From Pelomonas caseinilytica (GTDB lineage Bacteria; Pseudomonadota; Gammaproteobacteria; Burkholderiales; Burkholderiaceae_C), in the NCBI RefSeq assembly GCF_021353235.1, contig NZ_JAJTWT010000004.1, positions 1-64,000 of the forward strand: a DNA stretch of 64,000 nt, read 5' to 3'. Below are positions 52,683 to 63,408 of this stretch, piece after piece (the first letter of the stretch is position 1; each line of letters starts with the position of its first letter). Position numbers and translations under genes: made by a program. The notes under the pieces were generated by a model. The model searched no databases, was not told where the DNA came from, and worked only from the letters and a program-made list of their open reading frames with translations.

Positions 52683-53267
52683 ATGACCCGCCGCTCGCGC
52701 TGGGCCGCCTGTGCCCTGTTCTGCCTGAGCCTTTCCGCCGCGGCACAGACGCGCCATGTCGTCACGTTCGAGGACATCGCTCCCAACGATCTGGCCGACG
52801 GCTATGGGGAGCTGGCCGGATGGTCAGCGCTCGGTGGCCCTGGCATCTCTGACGCCGACCTGGGTGGCAACGGGCTGAAATCCTTCTATGGCCATGGTGG
52901 CATGTTGACCTTCCTGGGCGGGCCGGTGCGCTTCGAAGGCGTCTACTACAAGTCCTACGCGGCCCCGCAGGACGATCCGCCGTCCCCGGCCCTTGATCTC
53001 TGGTACCACGGCGCGCCCGTGGCCAGCATCGCGGACCCGTATGCGCCGCTGGCAATGGCGTGGCTGGCGTCGAGCTATCACGGTCCGGTGGACGCCATCC
53101 AGATCCACGGCGGGCTGGAAGGCTTCTCGATCGACGACTTGACGTACGAGCGCATGCCCGTCAGCAGTGTCCCCGACCCGGCCACCTGGACGCTGATGGT
53201 TGGCGGCCTGGGCCTGCTGGGCTTGCGGCGCCTGCAGGGGAAAGGGGCTGCGCGCGACGGCGATTGA
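52683..53267 (+). CDS. PEP-CTERM protein with VPDP variant sorting motif
   Basis: A 194-aa exported protein with signal MTRRSRWAACALFCLSLSAA, a beta-rich body (HVVTFEDIAPNDLADGYGEL, GPVRFEGVYYKSYA) and the C-terminal anchor VPDPATWTLMVGGLGLLGLR. The motif is VPDP instead of VPEP, a common variant. It diverges from argJ across 271 bp, in which I see no gene and no clear promoter. Confidence 0.82.
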   Translation: MTRRSRWAACALFCLSLSAAAQTRHVVTFEDIAPNDLADGYGELAGWSALGGPGISDADLGGNGLKSFYGHGGMLTFLGGPVRFEGVYYKSYAAPQDDPPSPALDLWYHGAPVASIADPYAPLAMAWLASSYHGPVDAIQIHGGLEGFSIDDLTYERMPVSSVPDPATWTLMVGGLGLLGLRRLQGKGAARDGD

Positions 53268-53452
53268 CCCTCCCTTGCCCTCGTCGCAGGGGCCGCCTTG
53301 GCGCTGCCGGCCCGAACCGCCCGGCCGTCATGCCCTTTGGTGCTATTGAAGCTGGCCGGGCGCCCTCCTAACGTCGACATCTTCTGATCGACCTGCCTGA
53401 TCGAGCAGGCTGCCGAATTCAACCTCTCCACACCATGCCGACGCGACCTTCC

Positions 53453-53803
53453 ATGAAAACTGCCCTCTCGTGTCTCGCCTTCGCTGCAATCTCCGTCGGC
53501 TGTGCCGCCGTCATCACCCCAGGCGGCATCGAGCAACGGGCCTCTCAAGCAACCGGCCTGCCGCTTGGCTCCTTCACCGTTGCTGATCGGGTGGAGGGCG
53601 ATGCGGGACGCATCGATTTCACCGTGAACGGAAAGTCCGGTGCAACCTACCGCTGCTACATGTATTCGGCCACCGCCTTCCAGCGTGCCATGTCGTTTGG
53701 CCAGACACCCCACTCGGACGCGATCTGCACGGCCATGAAGGGAGGTGCGGCGCCCGCCAAGCCGGTCTGCGATGCCTTGAGCAAGGCTGCCGGCAAGTGC
53801 TGA
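53453..53803 (+). CDS. Small putative lipoprotein
   Basis: A 116-aa protein with lipobox ISVGC after MKTALSCLAFAA. It has no recognised domain; the body includes LPLGSFTVADRVEG, IDFTVNGKSGATYRCYMY and a C-terminal KPVCDALSKAAGKC, with cysteines that may form disulfides. An ATG six codons upstream is an alternative start. It precedes the two-component system but has its own short intergenic space. Confidence 0.7.
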   Translation: MKTALSCLAFAAISVGCAAVITPGGIEQRASQATGLPLGSFTVADRVEGDAGRIDFTVNGKSGATYRCYMYSATAFQRAMSFGQTPHSDAICTAMKGGAAPAKPVCDALSKAAGKC

Positions 53804-53848
53804 TGCGACGCGGGGCGACGGCTCGAGGCCTGCGACATACTGGGTGGC

Positions 53849-54454
53849 ATGCACCTCCTGCTCATCGATGACCATCCCCTTTTCGGGGCCGGATTCGCCC
53901 ATGCCCTGGAGGTGGTGCGTCCCACGGTGCGCGTGCGCACCGCCCCGACGCTGGATGCCGGGTTGAAGCTGGCCGCGGCTGACGACCGTCTCGATATCGC
54001 ACTGATCGACTACCGCCTGGCTGGCGAGAATGGCCTGGCCGCCCTGGCCAGCTTTGGCCGGCGGTTCCCGCTGGTCGCCCGCGTGCTGATCACGGGGGAG
54101 GACGTGCGACACCTCGTGTGCCAGGCGCGCGCGGCAGGTGCAGTGGGCTGTCTGGGCAAGCAGCACTCGGCCGAGGCCATCCTGGCCGCGCTGGAGCGGG
54201 TGCTCGATGGCGGCGAATGTTTCGACGAGCCGGACGGCGCGCGCGCACCGGCCGCACCGGTCGCAAGCGCGACGGCGCGGCAGATGGAGGTGCTCGCCCT
54301 GATTGCCAAGGGGCGGCTGAACAAGCAGATCGCCGACCAACTCGGCATCGCCGAACGAACCGTGAAGCTGCACATCACCGCACTGCTGCAGGCCTTTGAC
54401 GCCCGCAACCGGACGCACCTGCTGGTGAAGGCCCGCGAACACGGGCTGCTGTGA
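53849..54454 (+). CDS. Response regulator, receiver plus LuxR-type HTH
   Basis: The 201-aa NarL/FixJ-type regulator has an N-terminal receiver domain (MHLLLIDDHPLFGAGF; phosphoacceptor in ALIDYRLAGENG near residue 55) and a C-terminal HTH (ATARQMEVLALIAKGRLNKQ; ERTVKLHITALLQAF). It overlaps the hybrid kinase gene by 4 nt (GTGA), so the two form a pair. The target genes are unknown; the nearby PEP-CTERM genes are candidates. Confidence 0.93.
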   Translation: MHLLLIDDHPLFGAGFAHALEVVRPTVRVRTAPTLDAGLKLAAADDRLDIALIDYRLAGENGLAALASFGRRFPLVARVLITGEDVRHLVCQARAAGAVGCLGKQHSAEAILAALERVLDGGECFDEPDGARAPAAPVASATARQMEVLALIAKGRLNKQIADQLGIAERTVKLHITALLQAFDARNRTHLLVKAREHGLL

Positions 54455-56247
54455 AGATCGGCGAAAGCGACCGATTCAGCGCCCCGTCCTGGGCGCGAGC
54501 CCTGATTGGCGGAGAAGTCGAACGGGAGCAACTCGTCTCGATGTTCAGGGCCACACCCTGGGGCTGGAGCCTGGGGCTGCTCGGGGTCGCCATCCTGTAT
54601 GCGGAATACGGCCGTGGGCCCGAAGCTCCGGAGACGGCGTTGTGGCTGTGCTGGATCGGCGCGGTCGTGCTGGTGAGGTTGGCAGGGTGGACGCTGTGGC
54701 TGCTGCGCGGTGGCCACATGACTCTGAGCGTGGCCTGGGCCGTCTTCATCCTCGGCTCCAATCTCGCCTTCGCTGCCTGCTGGGGCAGCCTGCCCCTGCT
54801 GCTGGGCGAGTCGGTGTCGCCGTCGTCCGAGGGCATCCTTCACGTCACGCTGGCCGCCGTGGCGATCGGTGGGGCGACAAGGCTGGCGGGTTTCGATCGC
54901 GTGACGTTCGCCTTCGTGGCGCTGGTGCTCGCCCCGCTGGTGCTGCGCGACTTCTGGATCGGGACCGGCTTCGGGCTGCTCATGATCATCATCGGCCTGT
55001 ATGCAGGCGTGAGCGGCCTGTCGCTGTCCCGGGCGCTGCGTGACGCGCAACTTGAGCGCGCCCGCAATGCCGACCTCGCGGCCCGGCTGAGGGAGGAACT
55101 CCAGCGAGGGGAGATCGCACGTGCGCGGCTCGAAGAAGTCGGACGGGCACGCACCCGCATCTTCGCCGCAGCCAACCACGATCTGCGCCAGCCCTTGCAC
55201 GCGATGGGGCTGCTGATCCAGGCCCTGAGGTCACTGCCCGGCTCCGAGGAGATGCAGTCGCTTGCCGAGCGCCTGGAGGGCTGCACGGAGGGCATGGGCG
55301 ACGTGGTCGACGACCTCATCGAACTCACCCGGGACAACACCGAGCCCAGGACGCCCCGTCTGGCACCGCTTGCCCTTCGGCCGCTGATCGAGGACTGCTG
55401 CCGTCCATTCGTCGCGCTGTCGTCGGCCAAGGGCCTGCAACTCGACATCGAAGTGCAGGACGTCGGCGTGTTCAGCGACGGCGGCATGTTCTCCCGCATC
55501 GTCGCCAACCTGGTGTCGAATGCCGTGCGCTACACGCCGAGCGGACACGTGCGCGTCAGCACGGCCCGTGAACGCACGGGCGCCGTCTACCTGCACGTGG
55601 AAGACACGGGCATCGGCATCGCTGCCGACGAGCTGCCGCGCATCTTCGAGCCCTTCTACCAAGTGGACAACCCGGGTCGCGACCGCCGCCGAGGGCTGGG
55701 GCTGGGGCTCGGGCTGGCGACGGTGCAGCGGTTCGCGGCGCAGTTGCACATCGAAGTCACCGTGCATTCCGTCCCGGGTGAGGGCAGCCGGTTCACATTG
55801 CGCCTGCCCCGCTGCGAGCTTCCCCAGCGGATCGCGCGAGCCGGCCAGGATGCCCAGCCAGCCGCCTTTGCCGGCCGCCGCGTGCTGGCGGTCGAGGACG
55901 ATCCGGCCATCGCCGACGCCCTGCAGCGGCTGTTGCAGGCCTGGGGCTGCGAAGTCGTGCTCGCGAGCAGCGGTGCCGACGCCCTGTCTGCCGCCGAGGC
56001 CATGGGGTCGCCGGATGCCGTGATTGCCGATCTGGCGTTGCCCGGGGAGACCTCGGGCGCGGAGGTGGTGCAGCGTCTGCGCGAGCGTTGGGGCGACGCC
56101 GTGCCCGTCACGTTCCTGACCGGGTCGACCGGCGGGCCGGCCGTCGAGGCCGCGCGAGCGACCGGACTGCCGCTGCTCCTCAAACCCGTCGCACCGGCTC
56201 GCTTGCGCGCGTTCCTGGCGCAGGCCTTCGCGACGCCCCGTCCCTGA
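54451..56247 (+). CDS. Hybrid sensor histidine kinase
   Basis: A 598-aa membrane kinase starting with GTG that overlaps the regulator stop. About six hydrophobic segments lie in residues 30-195. A HisKA domain follows with AANHDLRQPLHAMG (phosphorylated His near 242), then an HATPase domain (IVANLVSNAVRYTPSG, VEDTGIGIAADELP, GLGLGLGLATVQRF). A C-terminal receiver holds VLAVEDDPAIADAL and the phosphoacceptor DLALPGETSG. The signal is likely sensed within the membrane, as no periplasmic domain is evident. Confidence 0.92.
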   Translation: MKIGESDRFSAPSWARALIGGEVEREQLVSMFRATPWGWSLGLLGVAILYAEYGRGPEAPETALWLCWIGAVVLVRLAGWTLWLLRGGHMTLSVAWAVFILGSNLAFAACWGSLPLLLGESVSPSSEGILHVTLAAVAIGGATRLAGFDRVTFAFVALVLAPLVLRDFWIGTGFGLLMIIIGLYAGVSGLSLSRALRDAQLERARNADLAARLREELQRGEIARARLEEVGRARTRIFAAANHDLRQPLHAMGLLIQALRSLPGSEEMQSLAERLEGCTEGMGDVVDDLIELTRDNTEPRTPRLAPLALRPLIEDCCRPFVALSSAKGLQLDIEVQDVGVFSDGGMFSRIVANLVSNAVRYTPSGHVRVSTARERTGAVYLHVEDTGIGIAADELPRIFEPFYQVDNPGRDRRRGLGLGLGLATVQRFAAQLHIEVTVHSVPGEGSRFTLRLPRCELPQRIARAGQDAQPAAFAGRRVLAVEDDPAIADALQRLLQAWGCEVVLASSGADALSAAEAMGSPDAVIADLALPGETSGAEVVQRLRERWGDAVPVTFLTGSTGGPAVEAARATGLPLLLKPVAPARLRAFLAQAFATPRP

Positions 56248-56366
56248 CCCGAGGGGCGATGGCTCGGCATCAGTCGCCGCGACGCCCTCTGCGGCGCAGG
56301 CGCCCCCTCGGCGCGGCGGCACGCCAGCAGGACAAGGCGTCGTCTGCAAGGTCAACGTCCTTGGAT

Positions 56367-57086
56367 TCAATCAAGCACCGGCAGGGCCGGCCCAACGGCG
56401 CGTGGCTCGGCCACCGGCCGATTTGGCTGCCGGCGGCCTCTCGCCTCAGCGTCGCGACGCCGTGCGATGAGCTCGCCTTCGGCTGGATTCGCCGCGCTGT
56501 GCATCGACTCGCTGCGGACGCGGGCGTCGGCGGCGCCCGACAGACTGCTCTGCGCCGCGACCGCTTCACGACTGATCGCCCAGTCGGCCGCCGAATAGCG
56601 CCCCTGGCCCTTCTGACATTGCCGGGCACGACGGATCTCGTCCTGCACGAAACGCTTCGCGTCCGCTGGCAGCGTGGTCGAATTTGCGGTGGTCTCCATC
56701 GACGCGATGTCCCGATCCGAGGGGCACACGTTCGCAGGAAGCACGGGTGCCGCCCCGAACTCGGCGCGCACCAGCGGAGAACTCTGCAGGACGCTCGCGT
56801 GCAAGGACGCGGCCGGACGGCCCACGTCGATCACATTGCCCTGGAGCGAGCGCTGAGGGAGTTGGCTGCCCTTCGCCCCCTCTTGGCAAGGTTGGTCCGC
56901 ATACTGCGTTCGGCCGTCGCGGCTGCACTTCCAGACGTCGGCGCGGGTCGATGGCACCACGGCGGTGGCGACGCAGAACGCGAGGGCGACCCAGCATCCG
57001 TCGAACCTCGGACTGACGCCTCCCCGCCAGATCTTGCGTGCCGCTGAGCCGAAAGCCATGACTGGTGTCCAACCGATCCCGTTCAT
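56367..57086 (-). CDS. DUF4124 domain-containing exported protein
   Basis: A 239-aa protein with a signal or anchor helix (GCWVALAFCVATAVVPS) preceding DVWKCSRDGRTQYADQPC, the DUF4124 hallmark. The remaining 170 residues are low-complexity and unfamiliar (CPSDRDIASMETTANSTTLP, RRARQCQKGQGRYSAADWAI). The start may be a later ATG (MAFGSAARK). DUF4124 proteins are exported and of unknown role. It is convergent with the histidine kinase gene. Confidence 0.75.
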   Translation of the reverse strand: MNGIGWTPVMAFGSAARKIWRGGVSPRFDGCWVALAFCVATAVVPSTRADVWKCSRDGRTQYADQPCQEGAKGSQLPQRSLQGNVIDVGRPAASLHASVLQSSPLVRAEFGAAPVLPANVCPSDRDIASMETTANSTTLPADAKRFVQDEIRRARQCQKGQGRYSAADWAISREAVAAQSSLSGAADARVRSESMHSAANPAEGELIARRRDAEARGRRQPNRPVAEPRAVGPALPVLD

Positions 57087-57265
57087 CTGCGATGGCGAGC
57101 ACGCCCGGCCTCACCTGCGGCAGCACCTCTGCGTGCCCGTCCCTGCAATCTAGCGTCGAAACCCTCGTCTGCGCCCGCCCCTGCCCTTAGGGGCAGCTCA
57201 GCCGGAATTGGCACCGGAGGGGCAATGGGTCGAGTGCAACTGCGCCGTTATGGCGCCCAGGAACG

Positions 57266-57290
57266 CGAAAGGCCCCCGCAGGGGCCTTCC
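57266..57290 (-). terminator. Terminator hairpin after the PEP-CTERM gene at 57308
   Basis: AAGGCCCC (57269-57276) pairs with GGGGCCTT (57281-57288) with loop CGCA, directly beyond the stop codon on the minus strand. The T-run after the stem is weak. Confidence 0.6.
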
Positions 57291-57307
57291 GAGGCGATGC
57301 CGTTCGA

Positions 57308-57970
57308 TCAGCGCGGCAGGCGGCGGCGGGCCAGCAGGCCGACGAAGCCCAGGCCGCTCAGGAACAGGGCGTAGGTCTCGGGCTCGGGAACGGCGGCGGT
57401 GACGGTCGTGGCGACCACGAGGTCCTGGTAGCTGGCGTTGCTGAGCTTGGTCAGGCTGTACAGCGACGGGCCGCTGTAGCTCTGCGCGGCGCTCAGGTAG
57501 TGGGTGGCCAGGGCCTGGACGGCGTTGGCCGCGCCATCGGTGCTGGCCAGGTAGAAGCTGCCCTGGTCGGCGCCGGTGGCGATCTTCAGCGGGGTGCCGC
57601 TCGTCTCGCTGACGATCTCCCAGACCGCGAGCTGGAAGGCGGCCTGCTGGTTGCCGGTGTGGACCGAGCCGAAGCTGCTGGAATACAGGCCCTGCAGCAG
57701 GCTGGCCTGCGTGCCGGTGAAGCTGCCGACCGAGTAGGTCTTGAAACCCTTGGCGGAGATGGCGAAGGGCTGGGCGGGCTCGATGCAGTACGCCTGGAAG
57801 CTGCCGGTGGCGGCGTTCAGGTAGTTGAGCGCACCCGTGGCGTAGTCGGTCGTCACCGAGGTGGTGAGCACGGGGTCGGCGGCGTCCTTGCTGACGAACT
57901 TGATGCTCACGTCGGCGAAGGAGGGCGTGGCGGCCAGCACGGCGGCGGCGAAGGCGAGGGGCTTGAACAT
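57308..57970 (-). CDS. PEP-CTERM sorting-domain protein
   Basis: A 220-aa exported protein: signal MFKPLAFAAAVLAATPSFA, a beta-rich body resembling a thioester-like/ice-binding-type fold (YCIEPAQPFAISAKGF, FQLAVWEIVSETSG), and the anchor VPEPETYALFLSGLGFVGLL followed by ARRRLPR. The ...YCIEPAQ...AAFQLAVWEI pattern is seen in many PEP-CTERM proteins with potential Cys-Gln thioester crosslinks; whether this one forms such a bond is unknown. Confidence 0.87.
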   Translation of the reverse strand: MFKPLAFAAAVLAATPSFADVSIKFVSKDAADPVLTTSVTTDYATGALNYLNAATGSFQAYCIEPAQPFAISAKGFKTYSVGSFTGTQASLLQGLYSSSFGSVHTGNQQAAFQLAVWEIVSETSGTPLKIATGADQGSFYLASTDGAANAVQALATHYLSAAQSYSGPSLYSLTKLSNASYQDLVVATTVTAAVPEPETYALFLSGLGFVGLLARRRLPR

Positions 57971-57997
57971 GAGGTACGGCTCCTTTGATTCGGTGGT

Positions 57998-58519
57998 TCA
58001 GCGGCTGCGGCGGCGGGCCATGCTGAGACCGGCCAGTGCGACGGCCACGAGCGACAGGGCGGCCGGCTCGGGCAGTTCGTTGCCGCGGCCGTTCAGGGCG
58101 GCCGTGAACCCTTCGGGCGCCTTGACGCCGTAGCCCTCGCCGATGACGTGCAGTTCCCAGCTTCCGGCCGACAGCCACATGGGATTGAACGTCCAGGTCT
58201 CGACGCCGAACTCGTCCGCATCCCAGTTGACGCCATGGGTCTCAACCAATTGGTAGGTCTGGCCGCCGGCGGCCTCCAGGTAGGCCGAGGTGATGTTGAC
58301 CCAGGGGCCGCTGGCCTCGGGCGTGTGGGTGGTGATGGTGCCGCCGAGCAGGGTCTGCGCGTTCAGCAGGAAGCTGAAGCTGTCGTTGAAGGCAGCGATG
58401 TCGTTGCCGTCGGACTTGATACCGTTGTCGCTGAAGCTCAGCGACACGGGCGCGGCGGCGGCGGTGCCGGCGGCCAGGGCCAGGCTCAGGGCGGCGAGGG
58501 CTGCGGTCAACGGTTTCAT
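57998..58519 (-). CDS. PEP-CTERM protein, LPEP variant
   Basis: A 173-aa exported protein: signal MKPLTAALAALSLALAAGTA, a beta-rich domain (VSLSFSDNGIKSDGND, WTFNPMWLSAGSWELHVIGE) and the C-terminal LPEPAALSLVAVALAGLSMA then RRRSR. It lies 27 bp upstream of the gene at 57308 in the same direction, so the two may be cotranscribed. The long intergenic region on its 5' side (58520-58695) holds no gene that I can support. Confidence 0.83.
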   Translation of the reverse strand: MKPLTAALAALSLALAAGTAAAAPVSLSFSDNGIKSDGNDIAAFNDSFSFLLNAQTLLGGTITTHTPEASGPWVNITSAYLEAAGGQTYQLVETHGVNWDADEFGVETWTFNPMWLSAGSWELHVIGEGYGVKAPEGFTAALNGRGNELPEPAALSLVAVALAGLSMARRRSR

Positions 58520-58694
58520 GGTGGGCTTTCGGGTTCTCTATCCAGGTCTACCCGGGGTTTCACCGGGGAATGGACTGCACTCTAGGGGGGTGAACGCGCG
58601 GCGAGCACCCCTCATGCGCGTGGCGCGGGGCCTGCGATGTGCTCAAACGCACGCTTTTCCCCCTGGATGAGTGGGGTGGCAGGACCCGCCGCAC

Positions 58695-58725
58695 CAAGAA
58701 AAACGGGCCGGCGAAGGCCGGCCCG
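58695..58725 (-). terminator. Intrinsic terminator of secA
   Basis: On the minus strand, a 10-bp stem (58703-58712 paired with 58716-58725, ACGGGCCGGC/GCCGGCCCGT) is followed by TTTTTCTT. It lies about 24 bp beyond the secA stop codon and is a classical Rho-independent terminator. Confidence 0.9.
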
Positions 58726-58748
58726 TAACGCATCGGTCGACTGCAGGC

Positions 58749-61493
<2,745 letters not shown>

Positions 61494-61668
61494 GCTGCGG
61501 TGGTGAAGGCTGCGGGCGCCGGCGGGGCAGGCCCGGCGTGGAAGGCGCGAATCTGGGGGCGCGGCGAGCCAATGCAACACGGGTTTGCCTGGTCGCGCAA
61601 AACGGCGCAGTTTAGCAGCGGGCCCCCACGCATCGCCGCGGCCGGGCGGCGCTCACTACACTGCGGCC

Positions 61669-62007
61669 ATGTCCTCCGCCCCGCGATATCTCGGCCCCAA
61701 GGTCCATCGGGCCAGTGTGCCCTCGCCGACGCCGGTGGCCGAGGCCATGCGGGCCCACGAGGGCCTGAGCCAGCTGGGCGCGCGGCTGGAGGCCTCGCGC
61801 CGGCGCCTGCGCATCATCGCGCCCGCCCTGCCCGGCCCGCTGGCGGCCAGCGTGCAGCCGGGGCCGCTGGACGAGGACGGCTGGAGCCTGCTGGCCGCCA
61901 ACGCCGCCGTGGCGGCCAAGCTGCGCCACCTGCTGCCGCGGCTGGAAGCCCTGCTGGCCCAGGCCGGCCTGCCGGGGCGCATCCGCGTCAAGCTGGTCCA
62001 GAAATAG
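61669..62007 (+). CDS. DUF721 (DciA-like) protein
   Basis: A 112-aa protein of the DUF721/DciA family, which contains helicase-loading DnaB interactors. The conserved part (LRIIAPALPGPLAASVQ, WSLLAANAAVAAKLRHLLPR, RIRVKLVQ) resembles the family's KH-like end. The divergent location beside secA is the standard place for this gene in betaproteobacteria. The start is chosen at MSSAPRYLGPK. The shared intergenic region (61494-61668) must hold both promoters. Confidence 0.8.
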   Translation: MSSAPRYLGPKVHRASVPSPTPVAEAMRAHEGLSQLGARLEASRRRLRIIAPALPGPLAASVQPGPLDEDGWSLLAANAAVAAKLRHLLPRLEALLAQAGLPGRIRVKLVQK

Positions 62008-62008
62008 A

Positions 62009-62030
62009 AAACCCACGGCGAGCCGTGGGT
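62009..62030 (-). terminator. Terminator hairpin after tRNA-Thr
   Basis: ACCCACGG (62011-62018) pairs with CCGTGGGT (62023-62030). On the minus strand, the stem is followed by TTTTCTATTT, just beyond the tRNA gene's 3' end. It also overlaps the 3' end of the convergent DUF721 transcript. Confidence 0.8.
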
Positions 62031-62038
62031 TGGGGTGT

Positions 62039-62114
62039 TGGTGCCGGCTATCGGATTCGAACTGATGACCTACCGCTTACAAGGCGGTTGCTCTACCAAC
62101 TGAGCTAAGCCGGC
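62039..62114 (-). tRNA. trnT: tRNA-Thr (anticodon TGT)
   Basis: Reading the minus strand gives GCCGGCTTAGCTCAGTTGGT and a T-loop GGTCATCAGTTCGAATCC, with acceptor GCCGGC/GCCGGC-type pairing. The anticodon loop CTTGTAA has anticodon TGT, decoding ACA threonine. The encoded CCA end is present (62039-62041). Total length is 76 nt including CCA. Confidence 0.96.
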
Positions 62115-62140
62115 TGAAGGCTGGCGATTCTAGGCCGACC

Positions 62141-62653
62141 TCACTTCACTCGCTTGAGAGTCGGGCGCGGGCCGGCGCCAGGGCCGTCGGGCGGCGGCGT
62201 GTCGTCACCCTCGTCATCGCTGGTGTCGGTGGCCAGGCGCAGCCCGCTGCGGCGAGGCTCGGCCGGACCCGCGGCGGCCGGCACGGGCGGGTTGGCGCCT
62301 TCGGCCAGGGGCTCGGGCGCCGGGAAGGCCATGCCCTGGCCGTTCTCGCGGGCGTAGATGGCCACGACGTGATCCACCGGCACGATGATCTCGCGGGCCA
62401 CGCCGCCGAAGCGAGCCTTGAACTGGATGAAGTCGTTGCCGAGGTCCAGCCCGCTGGTCGCGTCGAAGCCGATGTTCAGCACGATCTCGTGGTTGGACAC
62501 GTACTCCATCGGCACCTGCACCGAGCGGTCGACGTGGACCGCGATGTAGGGCGTGAAGCCGTTGTCCGTGCACCAGTCGTGCAGGGCACGGATCAGGTAG
62601 GGGCGGGTGGACGTGCCGCCGCCGGAGCCGGTCGAAGCGGGCGTCTGGTCCAT
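62141..62653 (-). CDS. sspB: ClpXP protease specificity-enhancing factor SspB
   Basis: SspB delivers ssrA-tagged proteins to ClpXP. The 170-aa protein has the conserved substrate-binding domain (RPYLIRALHDWCTDNGFTPY, VSNHEIVLNIGFDAT, FGGVAREIIVPVDHVVAIYA) and an acidic flexible linker. It ends with the ClpX-binding tail RPTLKRVK. The ATG overlaps the sspA stop codon by one base (TGATG), so it is coupled to sspA. Confidence 0.94.
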   Translation of the reverse strand: MDQTPASTGSGGGTSTRPYLIRALHDWCTDNGFTPYIAVHVDRSVQVPMEYVSNHEIVLNIGFDATSGLDLGNDFIQFKARFGGVAREIIVPVDHVVAIYARENGQGMAFPAPEPLAEGANPPVPAAAGPAEPRRSGLRLATDTSDDEGDDTPPPDGPGAGPRPTLKRVK

Positions 62654-63270
62654 CAGCGTCGCATGACCTTCTCGGAGGGCGTGAGCGCCTCGATGTAGGC
62701 GGGGCGCGAGAAGATGCGCTCGGCGTACTTGAGCAGCGGCAGCGCGTTCTTGGACATGTCGATGCCGTAGTAGTCCAGGCGCCACAGCAGCGGGGCGATG
62801 GCCACGTCGAGCATGGAGAAGTCGTCGCCCAGCATGTACTTGTTCTTCAGGAAGATGGGCGCGAGCTGGGTCAGGCGGTCGCGGATCTGCGAACGGGCCT
62901 TCTCGAGCTGCTTGTCGGTCGCCTTGGCGGTGGCGCCTCGGCCCTCCAGGACGTTCACGTGGGCGAACAGCTCCTTCTCGAAGTTCAGCAGGAACAGGCG
63001 CACGCGGGCGCGGGCGACCGGGTCGCCGGGCATCAGCTGCGGGTGCGGGAAACGCTCGTCGATGTACTCGTTGATGATGTGCGATTCGTACAGGATGAGG
63101 TCGCGCTCGACGAGGATGGGCACCTCGTTGTACGGGTTCATCAGGGCGATGTCTTCAGGCTTCGCGAACAGGTCGACGTCGCGGATCTCGAAGTCCATGC
63201 CTTTCTCGAACAGCACGAAACGGCAGCGGTGCGAGTAGGGGTCGGTGGTGCCGGAGTAGAGGACCATCAT
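62653..63270 (-). CDS. sspA: Stringent starvation protein A
   Basis: SspA is a glutathione-S-transferase-fold RNA-polymerase-associated protein for stress and stationary phase. The 205-aa product starts MMVLYSGTTDPYSHRCRFVL, includes EVPILVERDLILYESHIINEYIDERFPHP, and a C-terminal helical domain (MLDVAIAPLLWRLDYYGID). Start could be the second Met. It lies downstream of petC with the usual betaproteobacterial order petC-sspA-sspB. A terminator separates it from petC, so it may have its own promoter. Confidence 0.94.
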   Translation of the reverse strand: MMVLYSGTTDPYSHRCRFVLFEKGMDFEIRDVDLFAKPEDIALMNPYNEVPILVERDLILYESHIINEYIDERFPHPQLMPGDPVARARVRLFLLNFEKELFAHVNVLEGRGATAKATDKQLEKARSQIRDRLTQLAPIFLKNKYMLGDDFSMLDVAIAPLLWRLDYYGIDMSKNALPLLKYAERIFSRPAYIEALTPSEKVMRR

Positions 63271-63330
63271 GGCTTGGGCTCCCGAGGGGTCAATCAATCG
63301 AAACGCGCGGCGGGTGCCGCGCTGAAAAAG

Positions 63331-63368
63331 CAAACGCAGTGGGTGGCCGGTAGCGCGCCCCACTGCGT
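63331..63368 (-). terminator. Intrinsic terminator of petC
   Basis: CGCAGTGGG (about 63333-63341) pairs with CCCACTGCG (about 63358-63367) on the minus strand, followed by TTTGCTTTTT. It lies about 40 bp after the petC stop codon and before sspA. Confidence 0.88.
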
Positions 63369-63408
63369 GGTTCGGCGCCGCCGTGAAGCGGCACCGGGAC
63401 TGGCAGGC

